The translations under genes were made by a program, and so were the position numbers. The notes beneath the pieces were generated by a model. The model ran no database searches and was not told the origin of the DNA. It saw only the letters and a program-made list of their open reading frames with translations. DNA of 64,000 nt from Corynebacterium sp. 74A (GTDB lineage Bacteria; Actinomycetota; Actinomycetes; Mycobacteriales; Mycobacteriaceae), in the NCBI RefSeq assembly GCF_008930665.1, contig NZ_PQMG01000003.1:310001-374000 (forward strand). Direction: 5' to 3'. Positions 45,466 to 54,844 of the stretch are shown piece by piece; positions within the stretch are counted from its first letter, which is position 1, and the number at the start of each line of letters is the position of its first letter.

Positions 45466-46851
45466 ATGTCTGACTCCGCTCGCTCGGCTGTGCAATCCAC
45501 GGCAGTGTTCGCCACCCTCACCACGGCGACACTCATGCTGTTCTCGATGTTCTTTGGTGCCGGCAACCTCATTTTCCCGCCTATTCTCGGCGCCCAAGCC
45601 GGCACCCACTTCGCCCCCGCTATCCTTGGCTTCCTCGCAGCTGGGGTAGCCCTGCCTGTGGTATCCATGATCGCGGTAGTGATTTCCGGCGAGGACGTAT
45701 TGGACTTGTCGCGCCAGGCGGGTCGGATTTTCGGTGTGATCTTCCCCGTGCTCATCTATCTCTCCATCGGCGCGTTTTACGCCGTGCCACGCACCGCGGT
45801 GGTGAGCTACTCCACCGCCTTCTCCCCGGTATTCGGCGTGGACTCCCGCGCCGCCACCGTGGCCTTTTCCGCGGCGTACTTCGTGGTGGTCTGGCTCATG
45901 TGTTACCGCGAAACCGGTCTGATTGATCGCATCGGCAAGTGGCTCACCCCCGTGCTCCTCATTCTGCTTGCGCTCATGGTGGTTATGGCTCTCCGCCAGC
46001 TCGACCCTACTGGCGTGGCTACCGCCGAGAAGTTCGCCGAGCATCCTGGCCCCACTGGGCTGATCGAAGGCTATCTGACCATGGACTCGGTGGCCGCTCT
46101 CGCCTTCGGTATTGTGGTGATCTCCGCGCTGCGCGAAAAGGGCCTGGGCTCCCCTGATGGCATGGGCCTGAAGCGGGGCGCCATCATCGCCGCTGTGGGC
46201 GCCGGAGTACTGCTCGGCGCGGTCTATATCGCCCTCGGAATGGTGGGCCGCGTCGTACCCAACCCCGAGCAGTACGAGGACGGTGCCGCGATCCTCACCG
46301 ATATCGCCTATGTGACCATGGGGCAGCCCGGTCGCGTGATCTTCGGCATGGTGGTGCTGCTGGCGTGCATCGGTACCGCCGCCGGCCTCATCGGCTCCAC
46401 CTCTGGGTTCTTTCACCGCCTGCTGCCGGCCGTGAGCTATCAGAAGTGGGTGCTGGTATTCACCCTTATCTCCTTCGCCGTGTCTACGGTGGGCCTGCAG
46501 TCCGTGTTGGCGATCGCTGGCCCCATCATCGGCTTCCTCTACCCGCCCGCTATCACCTTGGTGGCCATCACGCTGCTGGCGCCGCTGTGGAAGCATCGTC
46601 GCCTGTTCTACACCTTCCGTCTCGGTGTGTGGGGCGCGGTGGTGTGGTCGCTGCTGGCCTCCCTGTCCTCTGTGGGCGTGGCCAGCGAGAGCATCGAGCG
46701 TCTCCTCGGGTGGGCGCCGATGCATGAGCAACAGCTCGGCTGGGTGCTGCCGGTCCTCGCCCTCATCATCGTGGGGCTCATCCTCGATAGCACCCTCACG
46801 CCGCGCCACCGCACGCCCGTTCCGGCCAGCGAGACGGTGGTACCCGCCTAG
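45466..46851 (+). CDS. brnQ: Branched-chain amino acid carrier
   Basis: A 461-residue LIVCS-family symporter for leucine, isoleucine and valine with about 12 transmembrane segments. The start of the fold shows MLFSMFFGAGNLIFPP, typical of the family. It lies 98 bp after aecD, with a -10-like TAGGCT (45416-45421) between, so it may have its own promoter as well. The stop overlaps the next gene's by CTAG. Confidence 0.92.
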   Translation: MSDSARSAVQSTAVFATLTTATLMLFSMFFGAGNLIFPPILGAQAGTHFAPAILGFLAAGVALPVVSMIAVVISGEDVLDLSRQAGRIFGVIFPVLIYLSIGAFYAVPRTAVVSYSTAFSPVFGVDSRAATVAFSAAYFVVVWLMCYRETGLIDRIGKWLTPVLLILLALMVVMALRQLDPTGVATAEKFAEHPGPTGLIEGYLTMDSVAALAFGIVVISALREKGLGSPDGMGLKRGAIIAAVGAGVLLGAVYIALGMVGRVVPNPEQYEDGAAILTDIAYVTMGQPGRVIFGMVVLLACIGTAAGLIGSTSGFFHRLLPAVSYQKWVLVFTLISFAVSTVGLQSVLAIAGPIIGFLYPPAITLVAITLLAPLWKHRRLFYTFRLGVWGAVVWSLLASLSSVGVASESIERLLGWAPMHEQQLGWVLPVLALIIVGLILDSTLTPRHRTPVPASETVVPA

Positions 46852-47438
46852 GCGATCTTGCCGATCTTATTCACCTCGAGCTGCGGATTATTCTCGCGGA
46901 GGCTATCCGCCAGCTCATAGGCGGTCGGCCGGCTGCCACGGGGCAGGCGCACACAATAATCACGCAAAATCGTGGGCACCTCATGGGCCAGCTGGTGTGC
47001 ATCCACCCGCTGTTCGATGTGCGCCGGCACCAGCGTCATGTAGGTGGTAATCGCCCCATCGCGATTCTCCGACCAAATGTCTACGCGGCGCAGCTGATCA
47101 CGGTGAAAGCTCACCCCCGAGGCGGGGATCGTGATCATGCGTCCCACGATCACTCGCCGCCGGCGGGCGTGAAAGACGAAGCGGATAAATTGCAACAGCG
47201 TGCTGACCACCCCCACGATCGGTAGAGCGGCCGCTACCCCATAGAGGGTGCGGAGAGTCTTGTGGGTTTCCGAGGCCCATGCCCCCAGCAACGCCGCCCC
47301 GATCAGGCCGAGAACAAGCACAAACACCACGCACAGCGCGGTGGTTTTCGAGCGCAGGATCGCCCCGCCACTCATCCGCACCGCAATGATGTCTCGGTCT
47401 GTGCCGCGTCGTGCCGCTGGTTGTCCTGCCTCAGTCAT
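46848..47438 (-). CDS. Two-helix membrane protein, unknown
   Basis: A 196-residue protein with two close transmembrane helices (about 30-50 and 65-85) and a soluble C-terminal domain of about 100 residues that ends in a basic Lys-rich tail. It resembles PH-like or YcxB-type membrane proteins in layout. ATG 47438 is chosen over ATG 47447, which falls inside the TAGAAT -10 box (47451-47446). That box ends seven bases before ATG 47438. Confidence 0.65.
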   Translation of the reverse strand: MTEAGQPAARRGTDRDIIAVRMSGGAILRSKTTALCVVFVLVLGLIGAALLGAWASETHKTLRTLYGVAAALPIVGVVSTLLQFIRFVFHARRRRVIVGRMITIPASGVSFHRDQLRRVDIWSENRDGAITTYMTLVPAHIEQRVDAHQLAHEVPTILRDYCVRLPRGSRPTAYELADSLRENNPQLEVNKIGKIA

Positions 47439-47531
47439 GGGGCTCATTCTAGGCAGGCGACCACCAGTAGCCGCGTTTCAACCCGCGCCTGCACCGATCC
47501 CCCGCATTCCTGAGAACGCCGCTCAGCCGAC

Positions 47532-47537
47532 TAGCCT
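47532..47537 (+). promoter_or_regulatory. -10 box for the leaderless binding-protein gene
   Basis: TAGCCT, eight bases before ATG 47546. Confidence 0.4.
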
Positions 47538-47545
47538 GTGCAAGT

Positions 47546-49123
47546 ATGAATCTCCCCTCTCGCCGCTCGCGGCGCGACCGCACGGGCTTAAGGACCGCCG
47601 CGCTCGCCACGGCACTCGCCGTGGGAGTCAGCGGCTGCAGCGCCGGCTCCACCGCAGTGCAGGTGGGCCGCGTGGCTGGAGCACACGACATTGTGGTGGC
47701 TGCCTCGGCTTCCCCAGTCTCCCTCGACTTCACCACCAACTCCGGCGCGGCCATCCCCGGCGCGCTGATGAGCAACGTGTATGAAACCTTGGTGCGCATC
47801 GACGATGACGGCCAGATTGTGCCCTGGCTGGCCACCTCCTGGGAGGTCTCGGAGGATGGGCGCAGCTACACCTTCACCCTGCGCGATGATGTCACCTTTT
47901 CCAATGGCGATGCCTTTAACGCCGAGACGGTGAAGTTTTCCATCGACCGCGTCCGCTCCGAGGCGTGGAGCAATGGGTTGAAGAAGAAGATGGACATCGT
48001 CGAATCCGTCGAGGTGCTCAGCCCCACCGAGGTCTCGGTGCAGCTGGCGGCGTCGTCGAATCAATGGCTGTGGGATATGGCCACCCTCGTGGGGGCGATG
48101 ATGACGCCCTCGGCCATGGATACCCTCGCCAGCGCCCCCGTGGGCACGGGCCCCTATGAGGTGGAGAACTTTGCTATCGGCCACTCCATTTCTTTTCGGG
48201 CCCGGGATGACTACTGGGGCCCGGCCCCGCAGAACCAGGGCGCCGCGATCCGCTATTTCGCCGATGCGGTGGCGGCCATGAACGCGTTGCGCTCCGGAGA
48301 CGTGGATGTGGTCTATTCCATGCAATCGCCCGAGCTGCTCCATACTTTCGACCCCACCCGCTATACGGTCGAGGTGGGCACCACCAATGGCGAGGTGCTG
48401 TTGTCGATGAACAACAACCGCGCCCCCTTCAATGATGTCCGCGTGCGCCAAGCGGTGATGTATGGCATCGACCGCCAGGCCGTGATTGACACCGCATGGG
48501 ACGGCCACGGTATCGACACCGGCGGCGCCCCGGTGCCGCCCACGGATCCCTGGTATGAAGCCTCCACCCGCTATCCCTTCGACCCGGAGCGTGCGCGGCA
48601 GCTCCTCGCCGAGGCGGGGATCGATGAGAGCAATAACCACGTGGTCTTCTCCGTTCCCTCGCTGCCCTATGCGGTGGCGGCGAGTGAGATCGTGGTCTCG
48701 CAGCTGCGCGATATCGGATTGGATGTGAGCATCCGCTCCACCGAGTTCCCAGCGGTGTGGCTAAACGAGGTGCTCAAGCAGCAGGATTATGACATGTCGC
48801 TGGTGATGCACATCGAGCCGCGCGATATTCCGCAGCTTTTTGGCAATCCCGAGTACTATTTGGGCTTTGATTCGCCCGAGGTGCGCGCCCTGCTGGAGAA
48901 GGCAGATCGCGGCACTGCCCAGGAGCAGGTGCGCTATATGAAAGAGGCGGTCGATCAGATCATGGCTGAAGCCGGCGCCGATACCCTCTTTAATTTCCCC
49001 AATATTGTGGTCACCGACCGCGCGGTCAGTGGCGTGCGCGCCGATCAGATCACCGAGGGCCTCGAGCTGGCCACGATGCACCGAGCACCTGATGATGGGG
49101 AGTCTGGAAAGGAGCGCCGCTAA
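47546..49123 (+). CDS. Peptide ABC transporter substrate-binding lipoprotein
   Basis: A 525-residue family 5 solute-binding protein. A signal peptide ends in the lipobox VSGC (Cys about 31), so it is membrane anchored outside. The core has ATSWEVSEDGRSYTFTLRDDVTFSNG, VRQAVMYGIDRQAVI and other OppA/DppA/NikA motifs. The substrate may be a di- or oligopeptide, or nickel; it cannot be told. It heads a four-gene operon. Confidence 0.9.
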   Translation: MNLPSRRSRRDRTGLRTAALATALAVGVSGCSAGSTAVQVGRVAGAHDIVVAASASPVSLDFTTNSGAAIPGALMSNVYETLVRIDDDGQIVPWLATSWEVSEDGRSYTFTLRDDVTFSNGDAFNAETVKFSIDRVRSEAWSNGLKKKMDIVESVEVLSPTEVSVQLAASSNQWLWDMATLVGAMMTPSAMDTLASAPVGTGPYEVENFAIGHSISFRARDDYWGPAPQNQGAAIRYFADAVAAMNALRSGDVDVVYSMQSPELLHTFDPTRYTVEVGTTNGEVLLSMNNNRAPFNDVRVRQAVMYGIDRQAVIDTAWDGHGIDTGGAPVPPTDPWYEASTRYPFDPERARQLLAEAGIDESNNHVVFSVPSLPYAVAASEIVVSQLRDIGLDVSIRSTEFPAVWLNEVLKQQDYDMSLVMHIEPRDIPQLFGNPEYYLGFDSPEVRALLEKADRGTAQEQVRYMKEAVDQIMAEAGADTLFNFPNIVVTDRAVSGVRADQITEGLELATMHRAPDDGESGKERR

Positions 49124-50070
49124 TGTTTCGACTGCTCCTGCGCGCCGGCCTGCGCTTTGTGCTCACCGCGCTTGTGGCCTCCGTGGTGATTTTCGCGCTG
49201 CTGCGGCTGATCCCCGGCGATCCGGCCGCCATTGCGCTCGGCGTCAATGCCACTGATGAGCTCATCCGCCAGAAGCAGGCCGAGCTCGGCACTAATCGCC
49301 CGCTGCTGCTGCAGTATCTGACCTGGATTGGCGGGTTTTTCACCGGCCACTGGGGAGTGTCCATGCAATCGGGCGAGGACATCACCCCCATCGTGTGGGA
49401 CCGGCTGCAGGTGAGCCTGATCCTCATGGGCTGCTCGATGACACTGGCGCTCATGATCGCCGTGCCGCTGGGAATGTGGGCCGCTATTCGACGCCACCGC
49501 GCGGACGGAGTAGCCATCACCGCACTGAGCCAAGTGGGGGTGGCCGTGCCGAGCTTTCTCGCCGGCATCCTCTTGGTCACGATCGTCTCGGTGCGCTGGG
49601 GGCTGCTGCCCGCTAATGGTTGGGTGCCACCCAATGCCGATCCTGCGGGGTTCATCGCTCGGCTCATCCTGCCCACTATGGCGCTGGCCAGCGTGCAGGC
49701 GGCCATTATGACCCGCTATGTGCGCTCCGCCGTGCTCGATGTGCTGCACCAGGATTTCATGCGCACCGCCCTCGCCAAGGGCATGACCGTCTGGCAGGCG
49801 ATGCGCGCTCATGGGCTGCGCAATGCCGCCCTGCCGGTGGTGACGGTCACCGGGCTGCAGATGGCGGCGCTGATCGTGGGCGCGGTCGTGATTGAGCGCG
49901 TTTTCGTGCTGCCCGGGGTGGGGAGCTATCTCCTCGACGCGGTCAGCGGCCGGGATCTCACTGCGGTGCAATCCGTGGTGATGGTGCTCGTGCTCATCAC
50001 CCTGCTCACCACCTTTATCGTCGACCTGTCCTATAGCCTTCTCGATCCGCGCATCCGCGCCGGTCGCTAA
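49123..50070 (+). CDS. Peptide ABC transporter permease (DppB type)
   Basis: A 315-residue permease with six membrane segments. The ABC-permease EAA loop contains RTALAKGMTVWQAMRAHGLRNA, and DLVFALLRLIPGDPA-like start. The ATG overlaps the preceding stop by one base (TAATG). Confidence 0.92.
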   Translation: MFRLLLRAGLRFVLTALVASVVIFALLRLIPGDPAAIALGVNATDELIRQKQAELGTNRPLLLQYLTWIGGFFTGHWGVSMQSGEDITPIVWDRLQVSLILMGCSMTLALMIAVPLGMWAAIRRHRADGVAITALSQVGVAVPSFLAGILLVTIVSVRWGLLPANGWVPPNADPAGFIARLILPTMALASVQAAIMTRYVRSAVLDVLHQDFMRTALAKGMTVWQAMRAHGLRNAALPVVTVTGLQMAALIVGAVVIERVFVLPGVGSYLLDAVSGRDLTAVQSVVMVLVLITLLTTFIVDLSYSLLDPRIRAGR

Positions 50071-50090
50071 CACCGGGAGGGAAAGAAGAG

Positions 50091-50966
50091 ATGCACACAG
50101 AATCTCCGGATGCGGGCGGCGTCCGCACGCGGCAGCGCAAGCGCCCACCGGCCAGTCTGCTCATCGGCGGCGGCATCGTGGCGGCGGTGGTGCTCACCGC
50201 GCTCATCGCGCTGGTGTGGACCCCCTTCGATCCGATCCACGCGGTGCCCGAGGAGCGGCTGCTCGGCCCCAACGCGCAGCACTGGCTGGGTACTGATCGC
50301 TATGGCCGAGACGTGGCGGCACAGCTGATGGCTGGGGCGCACATCACCCTCGCCGTGGGCGTGGTGGCGGTGGGCATCGGCATGCTCTGTGGAGTACCGC
50401 TGGGCATTATCGCCGGCATGCGCGGCGGGACGGTGGATGCGCTGGTAATGCGCGGCGCCGATCTCCTTCTCGCCTTCCCCGCGCTGCTCTTGGCCATCGT
50501 GCTCGGCGCGGTATTCGGCACCTCCACGTGGTCGGCGATGGCGGCCATTGGTATCGCCGCCATCCCTGGGTTTGCCCGCGTCGCCCGCGCCGGAACCCTC
50601 AGCGTGCTCTCTCTCGACTTCATCGCCGCCGCCCGGATGTCCCAGGCATCGGGGCGGGCGATCGCGCTGCGGCATGTGCTGCCGAATATCCTCAGCCTCG
50701 TGATCGTGCAGGCCTCGGTGGCCTTTGCGCTGGCTATTCTCGCCGAGGCGGCACTGAGCTTCCTCGGCCTCGGCACCCCACCGCCGGAGCCATCGTGGGG
50801 CCGGATGCTGCAATCGGCGCAGGCTTCGCTCTATACCGCCCCGCAGCTCGCGTTGTGGCCAGGGCTGGCGATCGCGCTGACGGTACTGGGCTTCAACCTG
50901 CTCGGCGATGGGCTGCGGGATCTCCTCGACCCTAGGCTGCACTCGACACGAAAGGCTGGCCAATGA
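50091..50966 (+). CDS. Peptide ABC transporter permease (DppC type)
   Basis: A 291-residue permease. LGTDRYGRDVAAQLMAG is the family hallmark; the EAA loop is AARMSQASGRAIALRHVLPN. Strong GGGAGGG before ATG. The stop overlaps the ATPase gene start by four bases. Confidence 0.92.
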   Translation: MHTESPDAGGVRTRQRKRPPASLLIGGGIVAAVVLTALIALVWTPFDPIHAVPEERLLGPNAQHWLGTDRYGRDVAAQLMAGAHITLAVGVVAVGIGMLCGVPLGIIAGMRGGTVDALVMRGADLLLAFPALLLAIVLGAVFGTSTWSAMAAIGIAAIPGFARVARAGTLSVLSLDFIAAARMSQASGRAIALRHVLPNILSLVIVQASVAFALAILAEAALSFLGLGTPPPEPSWGRMLQSAQASLYTAPQLALWPGLAIALTVLGFNLLGDGLRDLLDPRLHSTRKAGQ

Positions 50967-52606
50967 GTGAAACGGTGCTGGACGTAGACGATCTTCAAGT
51001 GCGCACCCGCGATGGGCACCAGCTGCTGCGCGGGGTGAGCTTCAGCATCGCGGCCGGGGAGAAAGTCGGGATCATCGGCGAATCCGGCTCGGGTAAGTCG
51101 CTGACCGCGCTGAGCATCATGGGGCTGCACTCCCACACGCTGCACACCAGCGGCAGGATCACGCTGCGCGGCGAGCCGGGCAACCTGGTGGACTACTCCC
51201 CCGCCCGCTACGCCAGCCTGCGGGGCCGCCGGATATCCATGGTGTTTCAGGAGCCCATGACGGCACTGAATCCGCTCATGAAGATCGGACCCCAAGTACG
51301 CGAGGCCGTGCAGCTGCACCAGCAGGATCTCGATTCCGCCGCCCTGAAGCGGCGCGCCCTGGCGCTGCTGGAGGAGGTGCGCTTGCCCGATCCGGAGACC
51401 CTCTACGAGCGCTATCCGCACCAGCTCTCGGGTGGGCAGCGCCAGCGCGTGCTCATCGCCATCGCCCTGGCGAATGATCCCGAGCTCATCGTCTGCGATG
51501 AGCCCACCACCGCGCTCGACGCCACGGTGCAAGCCTCTATTCTGGCCACCCTCAACCGCCTCACTGAGCAGCGCGGTACCGCCGTTTTGTTCATCACCCA
51601 CGATCTCGGCGTGATGGCGCAGATCTGCGAGCGGGTGCTGGTGATGCGCGATGGCGAGATCGTGGAATGCGGCACGACCCAGCAGGTATTGCGCGAGCCC
51701 GGCGACTACACCCGCGGACTGGTGGCCGCCTCGGATCTGGCGGCACGCGATTCCCGCGGACACCTGTACACGGTGGGCAGCGCCGATGAGAGTTATCGCC
51801 CGGGCCACGCCTATGCCCAGCCGGAGTTTCCCACCCCGGGCCCGGTGGTGCTGGAGGCACAGCAGATTTCCCAAAGCTATCGCTCACGTGGCTGGCGCGC
51901 TCGCCAGCGCCGCACCACCCAGGCCTTGGAGCCGCTATCGCTGAGCCTGCGTGCCGGCCAGCGCCTCGGGGTGGTGGGCGAATCCGGCTCGGGCAAGTCC
52001 ACGCTCTTGAAGCTGCTGGCGGGGCTCGAGTCGAGCCGCAGCGGCGAGATCCTCGTCGATGGGCGTGCCGCCACAGCGCGCACGCTGCAGCAGGTTGCGC
52101 AGATCGTGTTCCAGGACCCGGCTGCGTCCTTGGATCCGCGGATGCGCGTCGGCGAAAGCATTGCCGAGCCACTGCGGGCCGCGCGCCTCGGAGCGGCGGA
52201 GCGGGCCGCGCGGGTGCAGGAGGTGCTGGCCGATGTCGGCCTCGATGCCGAGGTGGCGCGGCGTTATCCCCACGAGTTTTCCGGCGGGCAGCGCCAACGC
52301 ATCTCTTTGGCGCGCGCCCTTGCCCCGCGACCGCGGATATTGCTGGCCGATGAGCCCGTCTCCGCCCTCGATGTCTCCGCCCGGGCTCAGGTGATCAACC
52401 TGCTCACCGAGGTGGTGCGCGAGTACCAGCTGGCGTTGGTGTTCGTCTCCCACGATCTCGGCGTGGTGCAGGCCCTGTGCTCGGAGGTGATGGTGCTCAA
52501 GCAGGGGCAGCTGATCGAGGAGGGCGCTACCGCCGAGCTTTTCGCCCAGCCCCAGCAGAGCTATACCCGCGCGCTTATCGACGCCGTGCCGCGGCTGAGC
52601 CCCTAA
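50963..52606 (+). CDS. Peptide ABC transporter ATPase, two fused NBDs
   Basis: A 547-residue fusion of DppD- and DppF-type ATPases. Each half has its own Walker A (GESGSGKS at about 37 and about 340), signature LSGGQRQRVLIA or FSGGQRQRISLA, and Walker B (CDEPTTALDAT and LADEPVSALDVS). One polypeptide thus supplies both sites of the importer. Overlaps the previous gene as ATGA. Confidence 0.93.
   Translation: MSETVLDVDDLQVRTRDGHQLLRGVSFSIAAGEKVGIIGESGSGKSLTALSIMGLHSHTLHTSGRITLRGEPGNLVDYSPARYASLRGRRISMVFQEPMTALNPLMKIGPQVREAVQLHQQDLDSAALKRRALALLEEVRLPDPETLYERYPHQLSGGQRQRVLIAIALANDPELIVCDEPTTALDATVQASILATLNRLTEQRGTAVLFITHDLGVMAQICERVLVMRDGEIVECGTTQQVLREPGDYTRGLVAASDLAARDSRGHLYTVGSADESYRPGHAYAQPEFPTPGPVVLEAQQISQSYRSRGWRARQRRTTQALEPLSLSLRAGQRLGVVGESGSGKSTLLKLLAGLESSRSGEILVDGRAATARTLQQVAQIVFQDPAASLDPRMRVGESIAEPLRAARLGAAERAARVQEVLADVGLDAEVARRYPHEFSGGQRQRISLARALAPRPRILLADEPVSALDVSARAQVINLLTEVVREYQLALVFVSHDLGVVQALCSEVMVLKQGQLIEEGATAELFAQPQQSYTRALIDAVPRLSP
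52573..52584 (+). repeat. GCTTATCGACGC motif copy 10
   Basis: Coding strand near the end of the ATPase gene (Ala-Leu-Ile-Asp-Ala). Confidence 0.8.
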
Positions 52607-53547
52607 GCGCCCAGGAGTTGGCCGGCGAGGGCATAGGCGTGATTGGGCCAGTACTCCCGTGGCCGCGGCCGCGGCGAGGCCTCGTTCTGGTGGAAGCAAT
52701 CGATCACATCCACCCAGCGCGAGGGCCAGGCGTGCATGCCATCGACCGCCCCCAGTAGCGCACCGGTGATGGCCGCGTTGGTGTCAGTGTCTCCTCCCCT
52801 GCCCACGGTGCGCACCAGCGACTCCTCGGCGCGCAAGACCGAGGCCAGCTCGTAGACAGCATTGCCGAAGGCGATAGTCACCCACCCTTCGTGTTCGAGG
52901 TACTCGGCCGGCGGGGCGTCGCGATGCGCCTCTACCAGCGCCGCTACCTCTGGATAGGATGCAGCCTCGGCCTGCAGGATCTCTAGGGCCTCGGCACGGT
53001 CCGCGCCGGCGGCTATGATGCGGGCGATGGTGAGCACGTACACGCTCTGAATATCCATGCACAGCGGGTTGATGTGGGTGAGCGAGCATTCTTGACGCGC
53101 CCACGTAGCCAGCTGTTCCGCGCCCTGCGGGTCCTCTTCCAGCACCCGAGCGCCGAAGATCCCCAGCGGGCTAACACGCATGAGGGCGCCATTGGCTTGG
53201 GACTCGGGATTCTTGTGGCCGCGGTTGAGCGCCGAGGAGCACGTAATGCCGATATCGAAAGGCTCGGATTGTGCCCAGCGTCGATAAGCCGCGGCCACGT
53301 CCTCGAGCACGAAGGTGCCATTCCGCACCAAGGAGGCGGCAAGGGACAAAGCCATCTCGGAATCGTCGGTGGGCTGGCCGGCGCTGAGCCCATAGGTGCC
53401 GCCGTCGGCGAGCTGGCGCACCCCATTCGGGTAGTGCGCCTGAATAGACTCCGCGGAGCGGAACTCGACCAAACTACCGAGAGAATCTCCAATTAATTGC
53501 CCGTAGAGTGCGCCGCGGGCACGCTGGAGTCGTTGTGTTTTCACCAT
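52603..53547 (-). CDS. ADP-ribosylglycohydrolase-family protein
   Basis: A 314-residue helical enzyme of the DraG/ARH group, which removes ADP-ribose from proteins or nucleosides using two Mg2+. Metal-binding parts are GDSLGSLVEF, PTDDSEMALSLA and GGDTDTNAAITGALLGA. It is divergent from ribokinase, which suggests a possible ribose or ADP-ribose salvage link. Its stop overlaps the ATPase stop. Confidence 0.88.
   Translation of the reverse strand: MVKTQRLQRARGALYGQLIGDSLGSLVEFRSAESIQAHYPNGVRQLADGGTYGLSAGQPTDDSEMALSLAASLVRNGTFVLEDVAAAYRRWAQSEPFDIGITCSSALNRGHKNPESQANGALMRVSPLGIFGARVLEEDPQGAEQLATWARQECSLTHINPLCMDIQSVYVLTIARIIAAGADRAEALEILQAEAASYPEVAALVEAHRDAPPAEYLEHEGWVTIAFGNAVYELASVLRAEESLVRTVGRGGDTDTNAAITGALLGAVDGMHAWPSRWVDVIDCFHQNEASPRPRPREYWPNHAYALAGQLLGA
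53278..53289 (-). repeat. GCTTATCGACGC motif copy 11
   Basis: In the ADP-ribosylglycohydrolase gene, read in a third frame as Ala-Tyr-Arg-Arg. Confidence 0.8.
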
Positions 53548-53659
53548 GACTATAGACCCACCTTCCTCGCAAAATCCTTGACTCTTCGCATTCTAGGACA
53601 GCACCCAGACACCAGCCCTGTCCCTCTTCGCCCGCAACATCGACTGCGCAGGTATCGGC

Positions 53660-53665
53660 TAAAAT
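53660..53665 (+). promoter_or_regulatory. -10 box for leaderless rbsK
   Basis: TAAAAT, seven bases before ATG 53673. Confidence 0.5.
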
Positions 53666-53672
53666 CTGGGAC

Positions 53673-54575
53673 ATGAGCATCGCTGTCGTAGGTTCTATCA
53701 ATGCCGATCTCACCGTGCGCGTGACGCGGCACCCCGCCCCTGGGGAAACGCTTCTCGGGCACAGCAGTACGGTCGCTCCAGGCGGCAAAGGCGCCAATCA
53801 GGCGGTGGCCGCGGCCCGGATGGGGGCGCAGGTCCATATGATCGGCGCGGTAGGCACGGATTCCTATGCGGAACCGGCCTGCGCCATCATGCGCGAGAGC
53901 GGCATGAGTGAAGAGGGCATCACGAGCGTGGAGGGGCCCACGGGCCTAGCGGTGATCACTGTCGCCGCAGATGGGGAGAACAGCATCGTGGTGGTGCCGG
54001 GGGCGAATGCCGCGATGAGCCCAGAACTGGTGGATGACCATGAGGAGCTTATTGCCGCGGCCTCCATCCTGCTGGTGCAGGGCGAGATTCCGGCCGCCGC
54101 CATCGAGCGGGCCATCGCTGTGGCCACCCGCCATGGAGTGCGAGTGGTGGTGAATCTGGCACCCGTGATCGAGATGGATCCCGCGGCGCTGCTGCACGCC
54201 GATCCGCTCATCGCCAATGAGCACGAGGCGGGGCTGATCGCGCAGCTCTATAAGAAACAGGGGCAGGGCAGCCCCGAGGAGCTGGCGACGCAGCTGCGCG
54301 AGGCAGGCTTCGCCAGCGTCATCATCACGTTGGGGGCCGCGGGCGCGCTGGTGGCCACGGCGGAAGGAATCCAGCAGGTGCCCTCCCCACGGGTCGAGGC
54401 CGTGGATACCACCGGCTGCGGGGATGCCTGCGCGGGCGCACTCGTCGCGGCGCTGGATGAGGGCGCGGACCTGATTGAGGCCACGGCCCTCGGCTGCCGT
54501 GTCGGTGCCTTCGCCGCAACCCGCGCCGGGGCCCAAACCTCGTATCCGAGCACCGCGGAGGAGCTTCCCTCCTAG
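53673..54575 (+). CDS. rbsK: Ribokinase
   Basis: A 300-residue PfkB-family kinase that phosphorylates ribose at O5. N-terminal [11 protein letters not shown] and [15 protein letters not shown] bind sugar; the C-terminal [14 protein letters not shown] carries the catalytic Asp. Monocistronic and convergent with bsaP, overlapping it by CTAG. No ribose transporter is adjacent. Confidence 0.9.
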   Translation: MSIAVVGSINADLTVRVTRHPAPGETLLGHSSTVAPGGKGANQAVAAARMGAQVHMIGAVGTDSYAEPACAIMRESGMSEEGITSVEGPTGLAVITVAADGENSIVVVPGANAAMSPELVDDHEELIAAASILLVQGEIPAAAIERAIAVATRHGVRVVVNLAPVIEMDPAALLHADPLIANEHEAGLIAQLYKKQGQGSPEELATQLREAGFASVIITLGAAGALVATAEGIQQVPSPRVEAVDTTGCGDACAGALVAALDEGADLIEATALGCRVGAFAATRAGAQTSYPSTAEELPS

Positions 54576-54844
54576 CGCTCTAAAGCGCGGGAGTCGAGCT
54601 CCCCGTGCCGGGAGCAGTGCGCCACCCAGCCCATGGGCATGATCTGGACGACCATGCGGCGCCCGCAAATCTGGCAGAAGCGCGGCGGCTCGAGTCCGAT
54701 CTTGGCGCCGCGGCTCAGCTCCGCGAGGCCCTTTTTATTGCGCTCGGCGTTCTCATCCAGCGGCTGGCCCGTATTGGGGTGATAGATCGGTTCCTCGCCG
54801 GTGAGAACCGCAATGAGCAGCTCGTCCGAATCAGATCGTCTCAT
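54572..54844 (-). CDS. bsaP: Biotin synthase auxiliary protein (BsaP-like)
   Basis: A 90-residue protein with a C-terminal cysteine module, CQICGRRM, then [14 protein letters not shown]. This matches the small iron-sulfur protein that some actinobacterial biotin synthases need. Its ATG (54844) lies inside the bioB 3' end, overlapping 14 bp, so translation is coupled. The name is from the pattern and context; the motif has three cysteines. Confidence 0.7.
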   Translation of the reverse strand: MRRSDSDELLIAVLTGEEPIYHPNTGQPLDENAERNKKGLAELSRGAKIGLEPPRFCQICGRRMVVQIMPMGWVAHCSRHGELDSRALER

